Positions 22,855 through 33,962 of a stretch of 64,000 nucleotides of DNA are shown here, in pieces. Numbering within the stretch: position 1 is the stretch's first letter; each line of letters starts with the position of its first letter. Below the pieces are notes generated by a model, which was given only the letters and a program-made list of their open reading frames with translations, ran no database searches and was not told the DNA's origin. This DNA comes from Erinaceus europaeus (taxonomy: Eukaryota > Chordata > Mammalia > Eulipotyphla > Erinaceidae): contig NC_080164.1 of NCBI RefSeq assembly GCF_950295315.1, positions 7,448,082-7,512,081 of the forward strand, given 5' to 3'. A program made the position numbers and the translations under genes.

Positions 22855-23010
22855 GGTGACAGGGGGAAAGAAAAGAAGAGAGACACCTGCAGCCCTCTCC
22901 ACTGCTTGTGAAGCTTCCCCCCCTGTAGGTTGGGACTGGAGGCTCCTAATTAGGTCCTTGCACATGGGAATATTTGTGTTTTACCAGCTGAGCCACTACC
23001 TGGTACCTGT
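22855..23010 (-). mobile_element. SINE family B, 3'-truncated
   Basis: Minus-strand copy with 'acacctgcagccctctccac', 'gtgaagctt' and the head ending 'agctgagccactacctgg'. It lacks most of the CT body and tail. Confidence 0.8.
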
Positions 23011-23790
23011 CATTCGTTCTCCTTTTCAATGAAATATGACAGAAGGTGCAGTTAAATAAGAACACATTATAAAGAAAAACTTCAGGTCTGGAAGGCTTCA
23101 GGAAATAGATCAAGATGTATTTGTTTTTCTTTGTCAAATCCTTAAAATTCTCCAGAAAGACTCATACCTTAAACATTTGATAGTATTTCGTAGACTACGA
23201 CAATGGAGAACTTCACAATAAATGATAGGTCTGTACTCAGCTGTGTGAGTTTGACCCAAGGCTAGACATGTTGACCATGTCAAAGTCAAAACCACCATGT
23301 AGAGGCCAAGTGTCTCCTAAAGGACTAAACAATCTTGCACATCTAGACTAGTAAATTGATTAGGAGTTGTTGAAACCAAATAAATGAATGCAGACAAGTA
23401 AAGTTCATTCTCTGGTGAGGTTGCTTAGAGGCAGTGGATTCTGGTCTGAATGCTTTTTAATTTGCAGATGAGTATCATATGTTTACAGTATAGATACTTT
23501 ATGATCCATAGCATATATTCAGATCAGGAAATGGAGTAATGAAAACTTAATTTCAAGTTGTATTCAAGCGTGACTATGGACAAGTTTTTAAAAGCAACAA
23601 TAAACAATCCATATGGATACTAGGCACTATATATGATTTATGTTTAAGTGTCTGAAATGCCGCCATAGACCTCTACACCCTCATTTATTAAAAACATTTG
23701 ACATATATCAACATGTTGGAATTCCGCTGTAGGGAGAAGTCAAACGTTCTGGGCAAAAATGAATTTGTTGTGTGGGGACTGAAAATAAAC
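23011..23790. other. No feature recognised
   Basis: AT-rich sequence, no gene signal. Confidence 0.45.
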
Positions 23791-23799
23791 TTCATCTGA

Positions 23800-24372
23800 A
23801 GGATCAATAGGAGAAACAGCACAAAAAGATATGGCAAACCAGATTGCACATGTTACTATGATTCCATCCTGATTTCCCTGGGCAGATGATCTCACCTGGA
23901 ACCTCACCTTTCCAGAGCCCTCCACAGCTATGGAATGCTAGAAACACGATGGGGGTATGGATCAACCTGCCAATGTCCATGTCCAGCAGAGAAGTAACTA
24001 CAGAAGCCAGAACTTCTGCACCTCAAAAATAATTTTGGTCTATACTGTCTGAGGGGGAGAAATGATAGAAGAATATGATCAAAGTGCTCTAAACTCCAAT
24101 TCCATCAGGACCTATAGAAAGAAGAGAGAATAAGGGAGAACATTCAAAAGTAGTAGTAGGTGAAGGTGTGACTTAGAAAGGAAGATAAGTTAGGATTATA
24201 GAAAAAAATGGGCAAATAAATATAAGTATGTACTGGTAGTTACAGAAATGATAGTCAACCCAAATCTGGAATCTTGGGATGAGGATACAGAACTCTGGAG
24301 GTGGGAATGGTGCAGATTTATATACACCCGTTATTTTACAATTTTGTAAATCAATATTAAGTCATGAATATT
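23800..24372 (+). mobile_element. L1 3' UTR to 3' terminus
   Basis: 'gcacatgttactatgattcc', 'tttccctgggcagatgatct', 'gtatggatcaacctgccaat', then 'actctggaggtgggaatgg' and 'ttttgtaaatcaatattaag' before a T/A-rich end. Same terminus variant as 10.4 and 53.2 kb. Confidence 0.8.
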
Positions 24373-24379
24373 TTTTTTA

Positions 24380-25200
24380 AAGTACAAGATATGGTAATAA
24401 CATATATAAGCCTGGGTTTATGTAACCACTTAACTTAGGTACAAGAGGGTGAAATAAACTTGCCAAAAAGTCCTATGCCCACTGAAGAAGCTTGCAGAAC
24501 CATCAGTCCTTCCCACCATAAAGATCTATGACTAGAAGCTTCTCATTTGAATTAAAAGTCACAATCTGGAGGCAAATCCATCTCAGATTATTTTTTATGC
24601 CTCTGGACTACCTGAACTAGAATAACTGGTTCTGCTTTCTTTTTTAAACAAAATGGCAATAAACTCATCTCTCTGCATGTTAGAAGAAGACTAGGAGCAG
24701 AGGGCCCTGAACCCCAGTTTCATCAGGATGTAATAAAGAAATGTGAGCATTTCCAGATAACAGCTTTTCTGGGGCTATGAATAAGTCAGCACAAGATGAA
24801 ATGAAGAGAACAAAGAGGCTTCCCTAGACAGTTATTTTTTTTTAGTGATTCATTTCATACTCACCCATTTTGTCCTTCGGAAAGGCAATTATAGGCATGT
24901 TGCCCCTTGGACTCAGTCCTGAACTAGACCTGTTGTGGTCCAGATTACATTACAGGATTGGTCATTCAATCATGTATTCACAGAGCAAACATCTACTAAA
25001 TATCTTCCCTTTGTAAATAAAACTCACTGATAGAACCTAGGGCAGAGAGAAACACAGCTTAAAACTTTCAAGAATTCTAGTTGAGTGGGTAAGAGAGTCT
25101 TATGTGTAATATAATACAATGTCATTTGATTGACACAATATCTGTAGATTTATCCCCAGTATGTGTTTCATTTCCTTTTCTTTATATATCTTTGTTTCCT
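24380..25200. other. No feature recognised
   Basis: AT-rich, no named repeat, no gene signal. Confidence 0.45.
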
Positions 25201-25204
25201 TCCT

Positions 25205-25512
25205 TTTTTTTTTGTTTCCAGTGTAATTCCTGGGGCTCAGTGCTGGCACCATGGATCCACTGCTTCCAGTGGATTTTTTATTTTCCCGTTTTCTTGTTTT
25301 GTTTTTGTTTCCATTTTATTTGATAAGACAGAAAGAAATTGAAATGGAAGGGGAAGAAAGAGAGGGAGAGAGAAAGAGAGGCACTTGCAGACCTGCTTCA
25401 CTGCTTCATGTCTGCTGCAGGTGGGGAACCTGGGCTTGAAATCTGGTCTGTGTGAGGGTCTTTGAGCACAGTACCATGTGTTTTTAACAGGGTGTGCCAT
25501 CCCTCTGCCCTT
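25205..25512 (-). mobile_element. SINE family A, long subtype, diverged
   Basis: Poly(T), extension with 'ctggggctcagtgctggcac' and 'atggatccactgcttcc', CT body, shortened core, head. Part of the tail extension is replaced by TTTTG repeats. Confidence 0.85.
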
Positions 25513-25514
25513 AC

Positions 25515-26318
25515 TTCATTTTCTTACCTCTGGTCTTATAGTTCTAATCGTACAATAAGTGACTCTGTGCCTCTGTTAGTTGGTTGTACAGCAGTATGGA
25601 ATATTTGATAAAGGGAATATGTCTGTAATGCATTTGTCTTTGCAACAGTCTTTATACCAATTCTATTATAACTAAGTGACTTAAGCAGAAAGAGTAGATT
25701 ATGTTTACTTAATAGCAAGAAGGAAAACATTGATAAGACATTGGTGTCTGCCTCTAAATCCAGAATATGTTTCTTCTTGACTGCATATATTAAAGACGTG
25801 CTTTTCAAGAGCTCAGGCAGGGACTCATAGTAGGAGTTAGGTAAGGAGCTGAATCTCCTTGAAATAATTTTCTCACCTGTGGGAATAGTGTCATGACGCT
25901 ATCTTGAGGATATGATGCCATATAAGAAGTTCAGGCTGGTAAGCTAACCTACACAGTTCTATGATCTTGGCCTAAAGATGGCAATTCTTTCAGCAAGCAG
26001 TATTATTTGTTGGGAATTAGGGTGTGATTGAACTGTTTCTCACATCCTTTATTCTGCTTTATTCTTTTCACCTTTGTAAGGAGTTTGTGTTCTTAAGATT
26101 GTTTTCATCACCATGAAGAATCACCAGGAGCAACTTCAGGGCACTTTCCTCTCACTCCTGATATACTCAAGGAAGTGTTTGCCAGAATATAGAATATCAG
26201 ATACTCATCTGAACAGCCCAAGAACAGTCTTTCCTCCTAGCTCTTCTTTCTTCTATTCAGTCTCTCTCTCTCTCCCTTCTTTAGAAAGATCATTACTACT
26301 TTCTGGATATTTTCTTTC
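25515..26318. other. No feature recognised
   Basis: AT-rich, no named repeat except a short (TC)n at about 26262-26278. Confidence 0.45.
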
Positions 26319-26319
26319 T

Positions 26320-28035
26320 TTTTTAAAGTTTTTTTTTATTAATTAAAAAAAGGATACAGCAACATAACCATAGGACAAGAGGAGTACAACTCCACACAAT
26401 TCCCACCATCAGCTCTCCATATCCCATCCCCTCCCCTGACAGCTTTTCTATTCTTTATCCCACTGGGAGTATGGACCCAAGGTCATTGTGGGATGCAGAA
26501 GGTGGAAGGTCCGGCTTCTGTAATTGCTTCCGCACTCTCAGTCTGCCTCTCTCTTTCCCTAGTAGGGTGGGGCTCTGGTGAAGCAGAGCTCCAGGACTTA
26601 TTGGTGGGGTTGTCTGTCCAGGGAAGTCTGACCGGCATCATGATGGCATCTGGAATCTGGTGGCTGAAAAGAGAGTTAACATACACAGCCAAACAAATTG
26701 TTGAACGATTATAGACCCAAAGGCTGTAATAGTGCAGATGAAGTGTTGGGGGGTACTCACTGCAGACTATTGTGTACTTTTGCTTTCAGGTATATATTTC
26801 ACCCCAGTTTATGGATATATGCAAACACATTCGAACATATGCTCTATCTCACAGGACCTGGTCTATATCTAGGTTTTGGGACTTAGGAAATGAACCACCT
26901 GGAATGGAATTAAGAGAATCCTATGAAAGGAAAGGTCTCACCTGAGTAATGAAGCTGAAGCGTTGACATTCCACACCTGAAGTCTCTAGACACTGTCTGA
27001 AGTGAAGCATGCTGAGGTGGCACTCATTGCCTTGATTAAGTTGGGATCGGCAGATGCAATATTATTCGGTTTGAATTGAGAGAAGCATGCAGAAAAGTGT
27101 GTCCTACCCTAAGGTTCCAGGACTGATGGAAATATAGGCTCTATAGTGGAAATGTGAGGTTCCTGCTGTCTTAGGGTTCAAGAAGACAATAGATAGTTAT
27201 AGTTATAATCACATTATTTGGTAATTGGGTTAACTTTGAAAAATCCCTTTGTTAGGATTTTCTTTATAATACCTAACATCACCATAATTTATACCCTTTG
27301 ACATTATTTGTATATAGCTATGCCACCGGTTGCTTCTGTTCTCCCTGGTCTAGGCTTTTGAGAGAGTCAATATAACAAAGACTCAGCCTATATATTAAAA
27401 AGACTCAGTCTGTGTTTTAAAAAGTTTGAGACATACAATCAATTTTCCCCTCTCATATTAATTAAATAGTGATTTTTATGACTACAAATTAATAGGAGTA
27501 TACATAAGCACCATTCCCACCACCAAAAGACTATGTCCCATCCCATCCACCCACTCCCACCCCCCTGCCACCCCGGGGAGCCGAATATCCACCCTCCCCC
27601 TCACCACAGGGTTTTTACTTTGGTACCCTACTCCAGATTTAGTCAAATCCTGCTTTTAGTTTCCCTTTCTGTTCTTCTTTCTCAACTTCTGTTGATGAGT
27701 AGGATCATCCCGTACTCATCTTTATGTTTCTGACTTAGCTCACTTAACATAATTCCTTCTAGCTCTGTCCAAGATGGGTCAGAGAAGGTGGGTTCATTGT
27801 TCTTAATAGCTGAGTAGTATATATACCACAATAGCTGAGTAGTATATATACCACAGCTTTCTCAGCCACTCATCTGTTGTTGGGCACCTGTGTTGCTTCC
27901 AGGTTCTAGCTATTATGAACTGTGCTGCTATGAACATAGGCATACAAATATATTTTTGGTTGGTTGTTATGGAGTCCTTTGGATATATCCCAAAAAGAGG
28001 AATTACTGGGTCATATGGAAGGTCCATATCTATTT
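26320..28035 (-). mobile_element. L1 3' terminus, 3' UTR and ORF2 end (1.7 kb)
   Basis: The longest L1 piece. From left on plus: antisense tail, about 1.15 kb of 3' UTR, then ORF2 3' end from about 27.8 kb. The minus frame 27803-28027 reads residues such as YDPVIPLFGIYPKDS and MPMFIAAQFIIARTWK, the conserved ORF2 C-terminus. The ORF2 part is 5'-truncated and noncoding today. A 25-bp unit is duplicated inside it (27817-27866). Confidence 0.9.
27803..28027 (-). pseudogene. L1 ORF2 C-terminal fragment
   Basis: A 74-codon open stretch of the last part of L1 ORF2, downstream of the endonuclease and reverse transcriptase domains, so no catalytic residues are present. Motifs 'YDPVIPLFGIYPKD', 'NQKYICMPMFIAAQFI' and 'TTDEWLRKLWYI' are diagnostic for mammalian L1. 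An internal 25-bp duplication near the end shifts the frame, replacing the usual TMEYYSAI with other residues. No function is expected. Confidence 0.9.
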
Positions 28036-28359
28036 TCTAATGGGAATTCCTCTGGGGAACAGGGAATGAAGAGAGGGAAGACGTAAACAATATTCCCTTG
28101 AAGAACTTTGTCACAGCCATGTGGTTATTAGAGAAAGTTCAATATCCACAATATTCAGTGATTTGAGTGAAAATATGTAAAAGATTTCCACTTCAACATA
28201 CATTTCCTGAGAGCCTTTTAGTGCCACACTCTATGCTAGGAAATCGGATCAATTAGATAAAAAGTATTTCATAGATATAAATATGTCATAGATGTAGTCA
28301 ATAGGAGGCTCACAGTCTTTTGTAGAACTATGAGGTAAAACCTAATAATGGAGCATCAT

Positions 28360-28545
28360 TTTTTATTTTTTTATTTTATTTATAAAAAGGCAACACTGAA
28401 AAAACCATAGGATAAGAGGGGTACAACTCCACACAATTCCCACCTCCAGAACTCCGTATCCCCCGCCCCTTCCTTTGATAGATTTCCTATTAATTCTTTA
28501 ATTCTCTGGGAGTATGGACCTAAGGTCATGTTCTGCACAGTCTGC
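28360..28545 (-). mobile_element. L1 3' terminus, antisense
   Basis: 'tttataaaaaggcaacactg', 'ccataggataagaggggtac', 'ctctgggagtatggacctaa'. 5'-truncated at about 185 bp. Confidence 0.88.
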
Positions 28546-28739
28546 TTGTCAGTGTGCTTTCTTATCCAGATTTACCCTCAAAGAGACAAGCTCTCTGCCA
28601 ACTCAACTGGGAATATTCTGAATGCCACAAGGCTTGCTGGGAAGATGAATGGCTCTAAACCTCCTGGAGGCAAGACTTGGCTCTAAGTTCATGTTAATAA
28701 GGGATACAGTCAATAGTAAATGAGAACAATTCAAAGTTT

Positions 28740-28815
28740 CACAAAAGCAAGAGATAAGACACATGAGATAAGACACTATTGATATTCCGCATGAGATAAG
28801 ACACTATTGATGGAT
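28740..28815 (+). repeat. Tandem duplication of a 29-bp unit
   Basis: The unit 'catgagataagacactattgatnnnn' occurs at about 28761 and 28789, giving 'gataagacac' three times in 70 bp. Confidence 0.7.
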
Positions 28816-28845
28816 CTTACTAACTCCTTTTACATTCCACCATTT

Positions 28846-29075
28846 TAAAAATTATTGTTGTTGTTATTGATATCATCATTGGTAGATAGGACAGAGCGAA
28901 ATGGAGAGAGGCAGGGAAGACAGAGAGGGGGAGAGAAAGACAGACACCTGCAGACCTGCTTCAACACCTGTGAAGCGAGTCCCCTGCAGGTGGGGAGCCT
29001 GGGGCTCGGACCGGGATCCTTACGCCGGTCCTTGTGCACCTGCGCTTAACCCGCTGAGCCACCGCCCGATTCCCA
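28846..29075 (-). mobile_element. SINE family A with target duplication
   Basis: Minus-strand copy; flanks acattccaccattt (28832-28845) and acatttcaccattt (29076-29089) match 13 of 14. Confidence 0.93.
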
Positions 29076-29109
29076 ACATTTCACCATTTGTTAAATACCT
29101 GCTATGCAG

Positions 29110-29223
29110 ACTAGACATAGAAAGGAAAGAGCTAGTGCTCAGGTTCAAAGCTTGTTTCTTCTACCTGCTTGCTCTTTGACCTTGGGCCTGTTTTACAACC
29201 TATCATCAACTCAAGGTTCTTTT
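29110..29223 (+). mobile_element. MIR-like remnant, split
   Basis: 'gtgctcaggttcaaagctt' and 'ctttgaccttgggcctgtt' match the MIR box-B/core pattern. The MIR seems to continue at 29863 ('ctttatataaattgggaata', as in the MIR 'CTGTAAAATGGGGATAATAA' region), so everything between is inserted. Confidence 0.55.
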
Positions 29224-29302
29224 TAATTTTTTTTCATTATCTTTATTCATTGGACAGAGACAGCCAGAAATAGAGAGGGAAAGGGGAGATGGAGATGGAG
29301 AG
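29132..29302 (+). repeat. Left arm of an inverted duplication
   Basis: MIR-like plus SINE B-tail block that reappears, reverse-complemented, at 29686-29843. About 88% of aligned positions match by eye, with one gap of about 14 nt. Confidence 0.85.
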
Positions 29303-29350
29303 AGACAGATAGTGAGTGGAAGCTGTCTTTGCTGCAATGCTTTTCTCTAG
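29224..29350 (-). mobile_element. SINE family B, antisense, partial
   Basis: Tail and CT body on minus ('ctttattcattggacagaga', 'agccagaaatagagaggg'). The core and head are not recognisable beyond about 29305. Confidence 0.7.
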
Positions 29351-29514
29351 GAGGAAGTATCATGGTCATTCACGGTTTTCATCTCTTGTGTTTCATTGCT
29401 GATATAAACTTAAATTTTTTGACACGTATTTGGGTAAGGGGAAATTTGACATGTCTGAAAACCTGGTAAGTATTTGTTTATATTCTCTGTGGGGTTCCCT
29501 AAAGCAAAGTGACT

Positions 29515-29686
29515 AAGTTCTGAAAGAGAGAGGAGAGAGAGAGAGAGAGACCTGCGGACTGCTTCACCACTCGTAAGCTTTCCCTCTGCAGGTAGCATGG
29601 TCCTTGCATGTCGTAATATGTGTGTTCAATGAGGTCCTTGTATGTTGTAGTATGTGCGTTCAACTAGGTGTGCCACCAACTAGCCC
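29515..29686 (-). mobile_element. SINE family B with internal tandem duplication
   Basis: Minus-strand core and head. The segment 'gtccttgcatgtcgtaatat' ... is duplicated in tandem (34-bp units, about 29601-29668), duplicating the region between box B and the head. Confidence 0.8.
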
Positions 29687-29843
29687 CATCTCTCCATCTC
29701 ACCTTTCCCTCTCTATTTCTGGCTATCGCTAGCCAATGAATAAAGATAATAAAAAAAAATTAAAAGAAAATGAAGGTTATAAAACAGGCTGAAGGCTAAA
29801 GAGCAAGCAGGTAGCAGAAGCGGGCTTTGAACCTGAGCACTAA
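29686..29843 (-). repeat. Right arm of the inverted duplication
   Basis: Reverse complement of 29132-29302: SINE B 3' tail on plus ('tctggctatcgctagccaat' ... 'aaagataataaaa') followed by antisense MIR-like sequence ('agagcaagcaggtagcagaa' ... 'gaacctgagcac'). Confidence 0.85.
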
Positions 29844-29959
29844 CTATTTCCATTCAACTCCGGGTTCTTTATATAAATTGGGAATAATAATGCATTCACC
29901 CACACTATTATTATAAATAATAGCTTGAGTTTAATATCCTCATACATATTGTTTCAATC

Positions 29960-30515
29960 TTCTCAGTCAGTCTTGGAGGACCAAACTAGGCTTTTGAAAA
30001 TGAATATTTTTTTTCAGTGGTTCCTTAAGAGATGAGTGAGAAATAATCAGACAAAGGGAACAGAAGAAATATCCTAGGGTAAGGCCGTGGAGATATGTAT
30101 GGTGGAATGTCCTCTCTGGCATCCTGTGAAGGCTGGACCAGAAGGGGTGAAATCTGCAGTAAAGGAAATATGTACAAAGGTCACCTACAGCTGATGGAGT
30201 GGTCTGTTCTGAGGTGTTTTTCTCTTTATCAGAAATGGAAAGAAACAACCCCAGTGACATCTCATAGTACCCAGTCAGATAATGAGTTGGGTTAAACTCT
30301 ACCACTCCCTAGAACTGCCCTCTCAGTACTCAAAACCTACAAAGATGCTTAACCCCCAGCTCTCTTTTGCAGAATCACCTAATCTTACACAGCTGTGTTG
30401 GCAAATAGGACAACAGAGGGGGGGTTCATGATGCTTGAATCATTTTCCTTTGCATCCTGTGCGGCTGTGTCCATGTCTCACTGTATCACAGAACATTTCT
30501 TTATTTTAAAAATTG
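29960..30515. other. No feature recognised
   Basis: Overlapping ORFs of 112 (minus) and 66 (plus) codons occur at 29967-30305, but neither shows a domain, signal peptide or splice context. The 112-codon frame runs partly through homopolymer-rich sequence. Confidence 0.4.
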
Positions 30516-30523
30516 CTATTACC

Positions 30524-30734
30524 AGGTTCAAGTGGCGGCGTACCTGGTTGAGTGTCCATGTTACAGTACGCAAGGACCCAGGTTCGAGCCCCCGGTCCTC
30601 ACCTGCAAGGGTAAAGCTTTGTGAGTGGAGAAGCAGGGCTGCAGGTGTCTCTCTCTGTCTCTCTCCCTTCTTACCAACCCCTTCCCTCTCAATATCTGGC
30701 TGTGTCTATCCAATAAATAAATAAAGATGAAAAA
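30524..30734 (+). mobile_element. SINE family B with target duplication
   Basis: Box B GGTTCGAGCCCCC is near-perfect; 8-bp duplication ctattacc at 30516-30523 and 30735-30742. Its tail faces the tail of the next, oppositely oriented SINE B. Confidence 0.93.
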
Positions 30735-30742
30735 CTATTACC

Positions 30743-30912
30743 TTTATTTACTGGATAGAGACAGCCAGAAATCGAGAGGAAGGGAGAGGTAGAGAGGGAG
30801 AGAGATGCCTACAGTCCTGCTTCACCACTCACAAAGCTTTCCCCCTGCAGGTTGGGACTGGGGGTTTGAACCCAGGTCCTTGCACACTCAAAGTACACCA
30901 CCACCCAGCCCC
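30743..30912 (-). mobile_element. SINE family B, inverted partner
   Basis: Minus-strand copy immediately after the target duplication of the previous one. Head ends 'accaccacccagcccc'. The two copies form a tail-to-tail inverted pair with under 10 bp between them. Confidence 0.92.
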
Positions 30913-30914
30913 CT

Positions 30915-31990
30915 CACACAACATTTCAAATGAATATAGCTTACATGTACGGAAGCTCGGAAACTGCACATTCCAAAGCAGCAGGAAGAAACTCTCTAGA
31001 GACCAAAGCACCATCAGAGTTTAGAAAGGAAGATTCACCACTGTACTTACTGCTGTCTGTGAATATTTCCCTTCTTGATAACCAGGAGGACTCTGGTGTG
31101 GTCTTTAGTGTCATTTTTGGAATCATGTCCTTGATAGTTGAGTGGGCCTTGAAGATAATGTGACATAAGTGTTCCGTAAAAGCCAAAACAGTCAATGGAT
31201 TCTATGGTGAATATGTCCGAGAGCTGAAAAATTAATATCTATCAGCCCACATTGTCTGCATGATTATAAAGGGCTCTGAAGGGATAGCCTAGAGTCCTAA
31301 GGTTGGGAATCTTCATGGAGTGCCTTTTCTGCCATACTCTGCACTGACCTTTATAAACCGTCACATAAGGCCATCTGCTCCACCAACTTGAGGAATGGCC
31401 AGTATGAAATCTTTAATCTTTTTCAGTTGTCGACCTTTCAGAACTTTCTTGGTTAATTTGCTTAAAATACAGAAACTGCCTCTTGGCAACAGAGACAAAG
31501 AAAACATATTTGTTTTGACTCATCAGGAAATGTTAATTTCCTCACATTTACAGTGTTTCCCTTAAAGGTATCAGTTCCTCAAGAGTAAAGTGATGCAATT
31601 TAAATTTGACTTCCTTTTTGGAGTTGATTGGTTTCTTAGGAAAATCTTAACCAAGCAAGTCAGAATTCAGAAGTAAAATTATTTGAATATTCCTAGGAGA
31701 CTCAATAAGCTATTTTAAGTGGGATTTTAAATTAGTGTCATTATGAATGAAGTGAAATATTACAACTTAAACTGCAATAGTTGTCGATCAACAAACCTGT
31801 CGACAGGGTGTTGAGAGCTGCAGCTAGGTTGGCTTCTGTTTCAAAGAGTTGTCAAAATTAGTAAGGAAGCTGGATGAGGTGTTGGCTAAGAGGAAATTCT
31901 GTCCAATTCAACAGCCTTGAATCATACTATAGCTCAATTGTTTACTATTATGAAAAACATAGATAAATTATGTGTTTTGTCCCTGGCTCA
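30915..31990. other. No feature recognised
   Basis: Opposed ORFs of 77 (plus, 30930-31163) and 84 codons (minus, 30941-31195) overlap; neither has a recognisable domain. Otherwise AT-rich single-copy-looking DNA. Confidence 0.4.
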
Positions 31991-32007
31991 GTGTATATAT
32001 ATATATA

Positions 32008-32337
32008 TATTTGCCTCCAGGGTTATTGCTGGAGCTTGGGCCCTGCACTACAAATCCACTGTCCCTGGAGGCTATTTTGTCCCCTTTTGTTGCCCTTGTT
32101 TATCATTGTTGATGTTATTACTGCTGTCCTTGTTGGATAGGACAGAGAGAAATCGAGAGAGGAGGGGAAGACAGAGAAGGGGAGAAAAAGACAGACACCT
32201 GCAGACCTGCTTCACCGCCTATGAAGCGACCAACCCACCCCCCCACAGGTGGGGAGCTCTGGGCTGGAACCTGGACCCAGACTCTGGTCTTAGTGCCAAA
32301 CACTCTTAACCTGCTGCACTACCTTCTGCCTCCCCCC
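32008..32337 (-). mobile_element. SINE family A, long subtype
   Basis: Preceded by a (TA)n run at about 31993-32011. Extension 'ctccagggttattgctggag' and 'ctacaaatccactgtccctg', CT body, core interrupted by a C run ('ccaacccacccccccaca'), head. Confidence 0.9.
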
Positions 32338-32429
32338 CAGCTTACTTATATTTTAAATTATGATCATGGCTCTCATGTGAGCTAATTATGATAAAATATT
32401 TCAGCACATAAAATAGTTTCCAGAACCTC

Positions 32430-32640
32430 AGATACACTCAATAAATGTCAGCCATTGTGATAAAATTCACTTTTCAACTATAAGCACAATTATCATTGTG
32501 TGAGTGTGTGATCTACTGTATCCCAGGTCTCCCATCTTATAAATAAGACAGCTGAGGCCAACAGAAGCAAAGCAACCTGTTGGATCTCACATAATTAGCT
32601 GGTGCTCAGTGTGAAGTCTACCGACTGCCAATATTTTCAC
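32430..32640 (-). mobile_element. MIR-like remnant
   Basis: 'aagacagctgaggccaacag' and 'ctcacataattagctggtg' follow the antisense MIR pattern. From memory of the consensus. Confidence 0.5.
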
Positions 32641-32745
32641 TTTACGAGGTTTTCCTTCCAATTTTTTTCAAAGAAGAATACAAACTAAAGAGAAAGCAAA
32701 TTATTTCAAGTATCATAGATCCTTAGATTTCAGTAATGTGTTTTT

Positions 32746-32941
32746 AATTATTATCTATTTATTTATTGCATAGAGAAAGCCATAAATCAAGAGGGGAAGG
32801 GGAGGGAGAGAGAGAGAAATCTGTAGCATTGCTTCACCACTAGCAAAACTTTCTCCCTACAGATGGGGACTGGGGGCTCCAACCTGGGTTCCCTGTCCTT
32901 TATAACATGTGCACTCAACTAGGTGTGCCGCCACCCAGCCC
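32746..32941 (-). mobile_element. SINE family B
   Basis: 'tatttattgcatagagaaag', 'ctgtagcattgcttcaccac', 'ggtgtgccgccacccagccc'. Target duplication is not clear. Confidence 0.9.
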
Positions 32942-32944
32942 CTG

Positions 32945-33410
32945 AATGTTTCTTTTCATAAATGAACCATTTTTTGACTTGCCAACTGTTATGCTTATAG
33001 GTGAGCTAAGATTTTAAATATTCTTAATGCTGCTGTTTTACAGCTCATTAAAGTGCATTTTAATTAATTTTGGTATAATTTGGACCCTGGAGCAAGCTTT
33101 TGTATTTTTGTCGGTTGAACCATCTGCCTTCTTGAAAAATGATTCCCTTCCGATCATGGGCCCGCGTGTTCCTGCAGGTGAGACTGTGAGGTGAAGTGTA
33201 ACATGTTCAGTGCTTATACAGTAGCAAAAGTGCTGTTCTGTGACTGACTCCGGCCAGGGTTCCTTTCTCAGCAATCTGTCAGTGCCAACAGCTTTCACGC
33301 TCTTCTGGGTATGAAATGCATCTGTGCTGAGGACTGGTCTCCTCATAGAGCAGAAAACCAGTATGTGGTAGCTCTGTCTTGGGTAAGCAACACCAGGCTC
33401 TTAAAATTTT
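32945..33410. other. No feature recognised
   Basis: A 102-codon minus ORF (33038-33346) has no recognisable domain. Sequence at 33100-33300 is somewhat less AT-rich than its surroundings; I cannot name it. Confidence 0.4.
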
Positions 33411-33414
33411 CTGT

Positions 33415-33658
33415 CAGCCTGGGAGTAGGGATTGATCTGCCAACACTAATGTTCAGTGGGGAAGCAATTACAGATCTTCTACCTTCTGTACCCCATAATG
33501 ATCCTGCTTCCATACTCCCAGAGGGATAAAGAATAGGAAAGCTTTCAAGGGAGGAGATGAGATACGGAGTTCTGGTGGTGGGAACTGTGTGGGATTGGAC
33601 CCCTCTTATCCTATGGTATTGTCAAAATTCCATTTTATAAATAAAATTAAAAAAACTA
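33415..33658 (+). mobile_element. L1 3' UTR to 3' terminus
   Basis: 'cctgggagtagggattgatc', 'ccatactcccagagggataa', 'gttctggtggtgggaactgt', then 'ttttataaataaaattaaaa'. Followed by a (CA)n at about 33680-33718. Confidence 0.88.
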
Positions 33659-33677
33659 TTTCTATTTCTCTACACAC

Positions 33678-33679
<2 letters not shown>

Positions 33680-33718
<39 letters not shown>
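33680..33718. repeat. (CA)n microsatellite
   Basis: About 19 CA units next to the A-rich L1 tail. Confidence 0.95.
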
Positions 33719-33719
<1 letters not shown>

Positions 33720-33843
33720 CCTGGTGTTTGAAAGCTATGTAACAATGCTAAAGTTATTTGGAAATGCCTCTAGTCTCTAACTGTAACTGTAAGTCATTAA
33801 CCTTTCATATGGACATAGGGATTTGCCTTAGAAATCTTCCCAA

Positions 33844-33962
33844 GGCTGGGCAAGGTCTCACCAGGTTAAATACACGTGGTAAAAAGTGCAAGGATGGCAG
33901 AAGTATCTGGGTTCGAGTCCCCAGCTCCCCACCTGCAGGGGAGTCCCTTCAAGAGCTGTGAA
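33844..33962 (+). mobile_element. SINE family A, 3'-truncated
   Basis: Head, box B GGTTCGAGTCCCC and the first half of the core only; it stops at 'gagctgtgaag' and has no CT body or tail. The lost 3' end means it cannot be a simple retroposition product; later deletion is likely. Confidence 0.8.

Noticed and set aside
29967..30305. 112-codon minus ORF
   Set aside because: No domain, no codon or splice evidence, and opposed by another frame; not supported as an exon.
31917..32309. 130-codon plus ORF
   Set aside because: Its second half is antisense SINE A; the first half has no domain.
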